A stretch of DNA of 64,000 nt from Fischerella thermalis PCC 7521 (GTDB taxonomy: Bacteria; Cyanobacteriota; Cyanobacteriia; Cyanobacteriales; Nostocaceae), in NCBI RefSeq assembly GCF_000317225.1, contig NZ_AJLL01000035.1, forward strand, positions 1 through 64,000, written 5' to 3'. The translations under genes and the position numbers were made by a program. Positions 8,786 to 14,862 of the stretch are shown here, in pieces. Position 1 is the first letter of the stretch, and each line of letters opens with the position of its first letter. The notes beneath the pieces were generated by a model, which saw only the letters and a list, made by a program, of their open reading frames with translations, made no database searches and was not told the origin of the DNA.

Positions 8786-9702
8786 TGTTTACTACCCAAC
8801 CCTACTAAAACTTTTGCCAAGACCTGCACCATCCCCCTCCTGGAAACATCCTCTCCTCGCACAAGACGGTGAACTTTACCTGTCAACACAGGCGACTCAG
8901 ACTCAATCACATCCTCTTTATCCTCAAGATCGCTGTGGATGATTGCAACTATCCGCAACCCCAGCGATTCGCAAAACTCTTGCCATTCGGGAATTTTCTC
9001 GTTTTTCCCAGATAAAATTACCGCATGTGTTGCTTCTCGCATAATGATGCGATTTTCGTCAGTTATTCTTCCGCCAACGTCAATGATATTTAGGGGTGTG
9101 TTTGCATTCCGCACCCAACTTGCAGCTTTGGTTGCAAACTCTGGGGTAAATTTCGCCTTGTATGTTGCTTTTAACTGTTGTGCTAATTCTAAATCGCGCT
9201 GTGCAGCCTCGGAATACCATGCACCCTCACCATCTGGACAAGCGGTAATCACATAAGGATAGGGTGCGCCTGCAATGTTAGAAATTGCTTGCTTTAAACC
9301 TTCGCGCAAACAAGATTTTCCCGATTGGGAAGGGCCACAAATTACAACTTTTGGGTAAATTTTATCCTTGTGCGGTTCGTCTGTTTCGATCAGTTCGCCT
9401 ATCTTGTATGCGGGAGTATGAGAGACTGCTACAATAAAGGATTTGTAGCCTTTTATACCTATTTTTGGGTCAAAAACTGCGATCGCACTATATAAATGAG
9501 ATACCTTGTGTGCTATCAGGTAACTAACAGCTACAGATGCAGGCCCATCAATTTTAAGTAGTTTGCCCCCAGCAAGTTCTCCCAGTGTTATCATCTCATC
9601 TAAACGTGCCGCCGCATCCCGCACTACTTGGTCGCCCATTGCAGGTTGACCAAACCTGACTTTTAACACGTCACCTTCAAGGTTTATCTGATACGAAGTC
9701 AT
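8782..9702 (-). CDS. csx3: Csx3 (Crn3-type) ring nuclease domain fused to an AAA-like P-loop domain
   Basis: First gene of the operon. Residues 1 to about 110 are a Csx3 domain (TIGR02579) with VSHLYSAIAVFDPKIG. H69 and D78 have the same 9-residue spacing as the catalytic His60 and Asp69 of archaeal Csx3, an enzyme that degrades cA4. Residues from about 115 form a P-loop NTPase with Walker A GPSQSGKS (123-130) and a later LNIIDVGG that may be Walker B. Free-standing Csx3 is about 110 residues, so this is a fusion, of a kind known in cyanobacterial type III loci. Csx3 works as a multimer, and the AAA-like part may gate this; that is inference. It overlaps cas10 by 4 bp, fixing sensor-maker and messenger-degrader at coupled expression. 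Confidence 0.9.
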   Translation of the reverse strand: MTSYQINLEGDVLKVRFGQPAMGDQVVRDAAARLDEMITLGELAGGKLLKIDGPASVAVSYLIAHKVSHLYSAIAVFDPKIGIKGYKSFIVAVSHTPAYKIGELIETDEPHKDKIYPKVVICGPSQSGKSCLREGLKQAISNIAGAPYPYVITACPDGEGAWYSEAAQRDLELAQQLKATYKAKFTPEFATKAASWVRNANTPLNIIDVGGRITDENRIIMREATHAVILSGKNEKIPEWQEFCESLGLRIVAIIHSDLEDKEDVIESESPVLTGKVHRLVRGEDVSRRGMVQVLAKVLVGLGSKQ

Positions 9703-9766
9703 AGAAATTAACAGTATTTCTACTTAAAATTTTAATAATCAAATATTAATTAATCAAGTGTCCCAG

Positions 9767-9772
9767 ATTATA
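9767..9772 (-). promoter_or_regulatory. Putative -10 box (TATAAT) of the type III operon
   Basis: A perfect TATAAT on the minus strand, 65 bp upstream of the csx3 ATG. A transcription start near 9760 would give a leader of about 58 nt. No clear -35 hexamer is seen because the expected place is occupied by the CRP-like palindrome. Confidence 0.5.
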
Positions 9773-9784
9773 CTCAGGATTATG

Positions 9785-9800
9785 TGTGATACAAATCACA
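9785..9800. promoter_or_regulatory. CRP-type binding site TGTGA-N6-TCACA
   Basis: The sequence TGTGATACAAATCACA has both perfect half-sites of the CRP family consensus, which cyanobacterial cAMP receptor proteins (SYCRP1, AnCrpA) also recognise. Its centre lies about 33 bp upstream of the predicted start of transcription, on top of the -35 region. That position would favour repression, or direct contact with polymerase, rather than classical class II activation at -41.5. Binding is inferred from the sequence only. Confidence 0.55.
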
Positions 9801-9822
9801 TATTTTCCTGATTTGGTATCAT

Positions 9823-9852
9823 GCCAATTTTAGATTTTAGATTTTGGATTGG
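9823..9852. repeat. Short tandem repeat (TTTTAGA/TTTTGGA heptamers)
   Basis: About four imperfect heptamers, typical of Nostocales spacers, inside the divergent csx3/WYL intergenic region. Confidence 0.7.
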
Positions 9853-9869
9853 GAATCTTTGCTAAGTAG

Positions 9870-9954
9870 TCATTACCTTGGCTGGTTGCATGGATACATC
9901 ATAAATCCTGCTGGAAGAGGCTGCTTCCAATTATGATTAACCTAGAGGTAATGA
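9870..9954. other. 85-bp nested inverted repeat in the csx3/WYL intergenic region
   Basis: Four stems are nested around one centre: TCATTACCT (9870-9878) with AGGTAATGA (9946-9954); GGTT (9884-9887) with AACC (9939-9942); ATCATAA (9898-9904) with TTATGAT (9931-9937); TGGAAG (9912-9917) with CTTCCA (9924-9929). All four pair perfectly and in register. It could be a structured leader of the WYL transcript, a small RNA, or a palindromic mobile relic. I do not recognise it as a named family. Confidence 0.6.
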
Positions 9955-9968
9955 TGGTTTTTACTTGA

Positions 9969-9986
9969 GTTCAATACAGATTGAAC
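9969..9986. promoter_or_regulatory. Perfect inverted repeat GTTCAAT-ACAG-ATTGAAC, candidate operator
   Basis: A 7-bp perfect palindrome with a 4-bp spacer, about 82 bp before the WYL regulator start. It could be an autoregulatory site. Caution: 17 bp including its left arm recur at 39702-39718 as part of an interspersed repeat. Confidence 0.4.
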
Positions 9987-10067
9987 CACTCAGTCTCTTC
10001 TTCCCTTGAAGGCTTAACCAAAGGTAGGAGAGAAATCAACACGTAATACACAGCAAAGGTTAAAATT

Positions 10068-11447
10068 GTGCTGGAGCCAGTTTTTCGAGATATTCCCAAC
10101 GTCGAACTGTTGCAGTGGTTAGCACGTGGTTCTCTCAAACAAAATCTACAGCGAGCAGTTCGTTTATGGGTGTGGTTGTCTTCGCTTTATGGTGAAAACC
10201 GCTTGGCTTTAAATGACGGTTTTACCTATGCTCAATGGCGGGATGTGTTTTTTACTTCCACGCACCCCAAAGGTGAAACTGTTCCCAAACTACACGATGA
10301 AAACTGTCCCTGTGCTAAAACTACCGCACAATGGCTATTTGATCCAAAAATAGGAATTTCGGAAACTGAATGGAAACAATCAGTTGTGTCCCACGCAGGT
10401 ATAAATAAATCTCAACTGGATGAATTACTCAAAACACGTTTGTTTGGAGTAACTCGCCGTTCCCTGCAAGCTGATTTGGAAACTTTAGCTGAGTTGGGAT
10501 GGTTGGTATACAAAAACCAAAAGTATGATCGCGTCACTGAATTACCGTTACGCCCTACAACTATAAATAATGAAGTAAATATAGCGAAACTTGGTGCTTA
10601 CGAATTAAATTTTCTCGAGGAAGATTTGAGTGCGATCGCTGAAAACCATTCCCAAAAAATCAACGGTGTACAACGCTTTTTCCTGAAACTTGATTACGTT
10701 ATTCCCCGTAGTACAATTGATTTAGTTGAAGACTGGCAATACGAATTAAGACAACTTTGGACAAAAACTCCAGTTCCACCGATTAAGCTCACCTACAACA
10801 GCGCTAAGGTGAGAGATACCGTTGATTGCATCGTTTATCCAGTATGCATCTACTACGTGCAGAGAGCAGTTTATCTGTGTGCCTATGGTGAAAGTCCCCT
10901 ACGACAAGGCGATTGGTATAATTTTCGCCTTGATCGCATTCAAAACATGATCTCCCTAGAGTGGACAAACCCTCAGCTTCCCCATAATTTGCAACAAAGT
11001 TACCAACAGAAATCTTTACCCACTCCAGATGACATCGCAGTCGCAATGAGCAAAGCATGGGGTTTTGATTTCTATTTGCCTGCTCAACTGATGCTACTCA
11101 GATTTGAGCGAGAATTTCATGATCGCTACGTTAAAGGTACTGAACGCCACGATACCTTTGCGGAAATTACTTACCAACAAGCACAACATTTAATTCGGCG
11201 CGAGGTTAAACAAGCGGAACCACAGCGAGCACTGTTGAAGATTTTGGCGAATCGTTCACCGAATGATGCCTATTATCAAGTAAGTATCCGATACCAAGAT
11301 CATAAATATAGAGATAATAACGTCATTATGCGCCTGCGAGCTTGGCGTCCTAAATGCGAAGTCTTGCTTCCCTTTGATTTACGAAAAAGTATTGCTGCTG
11401 AGGTAGCAAAAGAATCCCTGTTTTACCATCAAGATTCCCTGTTGTGA
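10068..11447 (+). CDS. WYL-domain CRISPR-associated regulator, TIGR03985 family
   Basis: A 459-residue protein of the cyanobacterial CRISPR-linked TIGR03985 family. The N-terminal half contains a winged-helix-like stretch, LFGVTRRSLQADLETLAELG. The C-terminal half has WYL-domain features: IVYPVCIYYVQRAVYLCAYG followed by WYNFRLDRIQNM. WYL domains sense ligands, often nucleic acid related, and control defence genes. The start is GTG at 10068, because an in-frame stop lies 24 bp upstream and AAAGGT at 10055-10060 is a reasonable ribosome site. It is divergent from csx3 across 365 bp, so it is the prime candidate for regulating the type III operon. The family call is confident; the target is inferred. 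Confidence 0.85.
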   Translation: MLEPVFRDIPNVELLQWLARGSLKQNLQRAVRLWVWLSSLYGENRLALNDGFTYAQWRDVFFTSTHPKGETVPKLHDENCPCAKTTAQWLFDPKIGISETEWKQSVVSHAGINKSQLDELLKTRLFGVTRRSLQADLETLAELGWLVYKNQKYDRVTELPLRPTTINNEVNIAKLGAYELNFLEEDLSAIAENHSQKINGVQRFFLKLDYVIPRSTIDLVEDWQYELRQLWTKTPVPPIKLTYNSAKVRDTVDCIVYPVCIYYVQRAVYLCAYGESPLRQGDWYNFRLDRIQNMISLEWTNPQLPHNLQQSYQQKSLPTPDDIAVAMSKAWGFDFYLPAQLMLLRFEREFHDRYVKGTERHDTFAEITYQQAQHLIRREVKQAEPQRALLKILANRSPNDAYYQVSIRYQDHKYRDNNVIMRLRAWRPKCEVLLPFDLRKSIAAEVAKESLFYHQDSLL

Positions 11448-12016
11448 TGAATACATTGAAACTAACAGATAAATTTGCAGAAGCACTAGTTTATGCAACT
11501 CGTCTCCATGCTCATCAAACCCGTAAAATTAGCGGTGTTCCTTATGTCACACACTTATTAAGCGTGACAGCACTGGTACTAGAAGCAGGAGGGACTGAAG
11601 AAGAAGCGATCGCAGCTTTGTTACACGATGCGATCGAAGATCAAGGTGGAAGTCAAACCCGCGAGGAAATTCGTCAGAAATTTGGAGACACAGTAGTAGC
11701 AATCATTGATGGCTGTACTGAATGCGACATTTACCCAAAACCACCTTGGCAAGAACGCAAAAAAAGATATTTGCATAACTTGCGTCATGCTTCACCCTCC
11801 ATCCGGCGAGTGTCTTTGGCGGATAAACTACACAATGCCAGGTCGTTATTGGCAGACTCGCGACAATATGGCAACAGCATTTGGAATGAATTTAAAGCTG
11901 GTAAAGAAGGAACTTTGTGGTTTTACCAGGAACTTTTACGAGTTTACCGTGAAAATGGTTCAGACTTGATGACTGAGGAGTTTGCACGGGTAATTGAGGA
12001 ACTGTGTCAGGTTTGA
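11447..12016 (+). CDS. HD-domain hydrolase, (p)ppGpp-hydrolase (MESH1/SpoT-HD) type
   Basis: A 189-residue single-domain protein with the metal-binding pattern of RelA/SpoT HD domains: H in ATRLHAHQTRK, LLHDAIEDQGG (HD plus the ED pair typical of (p)ppGpp hydrolases), and ADKLHNARSLL. No synthetase, TGS or ACT domain follows, so it resembles small alarmone hydrolases. The ATG overlaps the TGA of the WYL regulator gene (TGATG); a GTG 3 bp earlier is also possible. The coupling implies a shared operon. A paralogue lies at 30792-31367. The substrate could be ppGpp, another nucleotide, or a CRISPR-related messenger. Confidence 0.85.
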   Translation: MNTLKLTDKFAEALVYATRLHAHQTRKISGVPYVTHLLSVTALVLEAGGTEEEAIAALLHDAIEDQGGSQTREEIRQKFGDTVVAIIDGCTECDIYPKPPWQERKKRYLHNLRHASPSIRRVSLADKLHNARSLLADSRQYGNSIWNEFKAGKEGTLWFYQELLRVYRENGSDLMTEEFARVIEELCQV

Positions 12017-12631
12017 TATCCCTGCATTGAATTTGGCGACAGCGTGCGATCGCCCTCTTATGTCAATTTCGATTTATTGCTTACAATGTTATGCTTCGCT
12101 GTTTGTAATTGGTTTTTCCCATTACCGATTACCAATTACCTATTACCAGCTTACACGAAAATATAAGTATTCAAGCGAATATGACATCAATATATTTCAT
12201 GCAACCCCCTGCGACTACTTGAGTGATGACAATCTTTGCAGTAAATTCACATAAATCAATTAATATTGCTTATGTTAAGGTAAATTTAATAAGATTTGAT
12301 TGAGCTTGATTGAAACTTTATCGAAGCTTTGTGCGTCTACCTAAGTAGTTCAAACTCACTAGTAATGGAGCTTTATACAGCACTGTGTTTCTACCAGCAC
12401 AATGTGCTTATCTCAGTACTTACATATAAACAGCTCTACTTATTCTTAATATTTAGTGAGTTTCTCGATTAGCACAAATAGCAATTTTTCAATACAAGGT
12501 GTAAAAAATGACTTATTTTCTTATTCAGTTGCAAAAAGCCTGGCCAACTTAATGCTGGAAAACACTAAGAACCTGCATATCTGGCTTGAATAAGCCAAAT
12601 ACATTAAGTGTGGTCGTTTGAGGATTCAAGC
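12017..12631. other. 615-bp spacer with repeat block and a small hairpin
   Basis: No credible gene is seen. It holds an interspersed repeat at about 12121-12180 (CAATTACCTATTACC ending AAGTATTCAAGCGAA), a second copy of which lies near 54750-54804. A perfect hairpin TGGCTT-GAAT-AAGCCA at 12582-12597 lies 34 bp before the next gene and may be in its leader. Confidence 0.6.
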
Positions 12632-12826
12632 ATGATTCGGATCAGAGATGTTGTGCAAAAGGCTTTATCAACAGGGTACTTGACTGTAGAAGCTGAAAAT
12701 CAGCTACGGCAATTATTGAGTACACGCTATGACCTAGAAGATTTTAATGCTTTTATGACTTTACAAGAAGCTGCTATGACAGGTAGGGTGAAGCAGGAGT
12801 CTCGTGAGCGTTGCGGGATCAGGTAG
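12632..12826 (+). CDS. Small conserved cyanobacterial protein of unknown function
   Basis: A 64-residue acidic/basic mixed protein starting MIRIRDVVQKALSTGYLTVE, with LRQLLSTRYDLEDFNAFM in the middle. I recall very similar small proteins in Nostocales genomes, but no function is known to me. The ATG at 12632 has GAGG 9 bp upstream; an upstream GTG at 12608 is less likely because conservation begins at MIRIRD. It has no membrane segment, no cysteines apart from one near the C-terminus, and looks helical. It stands alone. Confidence 0.65.
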   Translation: MIRIRDVVQKALSTGYLTVEAENQLRQLLSTRYDLEDFNAFMTLQEAAMTGRVKQESRERCGIR

Positions 12827-12853
12827 AGAATTGCTCGGTGATGTCTCTATTTA

Positions 12854-13564
12854 TTAACGCTTACGCTGCTCGTCATCTTCAAAATCCTCTAGAAACCCCC
12901 AATCATCTTCATCAGCTTGATGATTTTTCTCGCTTGAATTATCTTCATCAGTTATATCATCGCTTGATGGTTGATATGGGGGAATAATTACTCGATAGTC
13001 AGCATCATAAACTGATTCAGTTTTTCCGACTCCAGAATTTTTGGGTTCGCGGTAGCTATAAGAATATGAAGAACCTGAACGAAAGCTGTCTTTAGGTTCT
13101 TGGCGACGTTCATAGCTTTTCGAGTCTCTAATTTCCGTATCTTGAGCTTTTGTTGCGTCTGATTTCTCCTCAAAATCCCAACTTTCACTGTTGTCGATGT
13201 CCCAATCATCGTCTGGATTGGATTGAGATGAAGTTTTAGCAGCCGATGGTGGGGGGCTAGTATAGCTATCAGCATATTTTTCTTGTGAGGAACGGCTACC
13301 ACTTACTGAAGTTCTACGAGACTTGGATGCAAAAGGTTTTGGCTGTTGTGGCCCTGCTAAATACGACAATTGAAATAACCCAGAGATCAACAAGGAAGTT
13401 GCAGCACCAGCAGCAATGCTGAACAAAACCCATATTGCCAAAGGCAATGGTTGACTTTGCATACCAAAAAAGACTAATGGGAGGATAGGAGACCAATTTT
13501 GCACTAATAACAGTGCTAGTCCTCCCATAGTTGCTACTAATAAAATTAATCGAAAAAGAGCCAT
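12854..13564 (-). CDS. LapA-like two-helix membrane protein with long acidic tail
   Basis: A 236-residue protein. The first 75 residues hold two hydrophobic helices (FRLILLVATMGGLALLLVQN and a second starting LPLAIWVLFSIAAGAATSLL), the layout of LapA/DUF1049 membrane proteins. The remaining 160 residues are low-complexity, rich in Ser, Asp, Glu and Arg, ending with acidic runs such as DEDDWGFLEDFEDDEQ, and are probably disordered in the cytoplasm. The start at 13564 (MALFRLILL) is preferred over 13606, because the upstream stretch is derived from spacer sequence. Function unknown. Confidence 0.7.
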   Translation of the reverse strand: MALFRLILLVATMGGLALLLVQNWSPILPLVFFGMQSQPLPLAIWVLFSIAAGAATSLLISGLFQLSYLAGPQQPKPFASKSRRTSVSGSRSSQEKYADSYTSPPPSAAKTSSQSNPDDDWDIDNSESWDFEEKSDATKAQDTEIRDSKSYERRQEPKDSFRSGSSYSYSYREPKNSGVGKTESVYDADYRVIIPPYQPSSDDITDEDNSSEKNHQADEDDWGFLEDFEDDEQRKR

Positions 13565-14017
13565 AGAGATTAGCGACTGAAGACTAGGAACTGGGTATAG
13601 GGGCAATAGGCACTGGAGACTGAGAATTGGGAATTAGACATTGAGATATTAGATGAAGAATGAGAAATTAGTTTCATACTAGCTCTTACCCTCTCACCCC
13701 TGTCTTGAAATTGGGTGTAGGGATTTAAGGGTGTAGGGGTGTAGGAGGAGTTAAATTTTCATTCCCTCGTTGTGTGATTTATCACATGACCGTCTAGCTT
13801 CTATTCTCCAGTTCGTAAACCTAGCCTCTTAATATTATTAGCAATCAACAGATCTAATATTCCTTCTGGCGTTGCACAAATTAGGGATGAATAATGAACC
13901 ACTAAGTCACCAAGACACTAAGTTTTGAGTTTTTTATTTGTAATAGAAAATAAAATCATCCTGCTTTCTCTGCAACGTCTTCTTTCTGCCTCCTGCCTTT
14001 TGCATAGCTGCCTTTGT
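13565..14017. other. 453-bp spacer with repeats and a TGTGA/TCACA palindrome
   Basis: No gene is seen. TGTGATTTATCACA (13773-13786) resembles a CRP/FNR half-site pair but with a 4-bp spacer. Further on is CACTAAGTCACCAAGACACTAAG (13900-13922), a common cyanobacterial spacer repeat also found near 31530. From about 13985 heptamer-like repeats (CTGCCTCCTGCCTT) run into the 3' end of ubiX. Confidence 0.55.
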
Positions 14018-14677
14018 TCAATATTCCTTCTGCCTCCTGCCTTTTGCCTCCTGCCTTTGTTCAGAACCTTGCCAACGTTGAATAGGAATACAATCAATAT
14101 CGAGTTGATCCAAAGCACGGGCAACTACAAAATCAACTAAATCCTCAATAGTTTGAGGATTGTGATACCAAGCAGGAATTGCAGGTACAATTCTCACTCC
14201 GGTTTCTGCAAGGGTGGTTAAGTTCCGCAAGTGAATCAGACTAAAAGGAGTTTCACGGGGAACTAGGACTAGCTTTCGCCCTTCTTTTAGCTGTACGTCT
14301 GCGGCTCGTTCTAACAAGTCGGAACTTAACCCTGCTGCTAACTTAGCTACTGTACTCATACTACAGGGAATTACAATCATTCCCAGGGTACGAAAGGAAC
14401 CACTAGCGATATTAGCCCCCACGTCTCCCCAAGGATGACAGCGTAGTTTTCCCCTCGTTTCTACTCCTGCTTGTTGTCGCCAAAATTGTTCCTGTTGAAC
14501 AGGTTCTACGGGCATACGAATATTTTGCTCAGATTGCCAAACCATGTAGGTTGACTTAGAAGCAACTAATTCAATTTCGTAGTCGGCTGTAAGCAAATAT
14601 TTCAAAGCGCGAACTGCGTAGATTAAACCAGATGCACCTGTAATTCCTAAAATGAGTGGCTTGTTGTTGTTTGACAC
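14018..14677 (-). CDS. ubiX: Flavin prenyltransferase UbiX
   Basis: UbiX prenylates FMN with dimethylallyl phosphate to make the cofactor of UbiD-type decarboxylases. The 219-residue protein has the flavoprotein signature LGITGASGLIYAVRALKYL at residues 10-28, IVIPCSMSTVAKLAAGLSSDLL (about 102-123), LVPRETPFSLIHLRN (about 139-153) and a C-terminal helix. The last 15 residues (from about SEQRQEAKGRRQKEY) are encoded by the CTTCTGCCTCCTGC-type repeat in the spacer, so the native C-terminus was probably overwritten by repeat spread. The core enzyme is complete. Confidence 0.92.
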   Translation of the reverse strand: MSNNNKPLILGITGASGLIYAVRALKYLLTADYEIELVASKSTYMVWQSEQNIRMPVEPVQQEQFWRQQAGVETRGKLRCHPWGDVGANIASGSFRTLGMIVIPCSMSTVAKLAAGLSSDLLERAADVQLKEGRKLVLVPRETPFSLIHLRNLTTLAETGVRIVPAIPAWYHNPQTIEDLVDFVVARALDQLDIDCIPIQRWQGSEQRQEAKGRRQKEY

Positions 14678-14801
14678 GTTTCTATTATTTGGGAAGAGTT
14701 AGTAGGGTCGTTCGCGTAGCGTCTCCCTTCAGGGAGATAGCATTTGTATGAGTATCTTAAATGCAAAACTAAATATTTTGGTATAAATGCACGCGGCCTA
14801 C

Positions 14802-14838
14802 AGTAGTTAGTAGTTAGTGTTTTTTACTACTAACTACT
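14802..14838. repeat. Palindromic repeat AGTAGTTAGT ... ACTAACTACT downstream of rnr
   Basis: Heptamer-type repeats (TAGTTAG) form a 10-bp inverted repeat just past the rnr stop on the minus strand. It may fold as a hairpin in the transcript end, but there is no clean U-tract after it. Confidence 0.5.
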
Positions 14839-14862
14839 ATTGACTAACCACTAACCAGCTTT

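Noticed and set aside
11994-12254. 86-codon open frame after the HD gene
   Set aside because: It overlaps the end of the HD gene and is translated partly from the ATTACC spacer repeat.
13773-13786. TGTGATTTATCACA as a second CRP site
   Set aside because: The half-sites are 4 bp apart instead of 6, and it lies over 200 bp upstream of the nearest gene start, in repeat-rich DNA.
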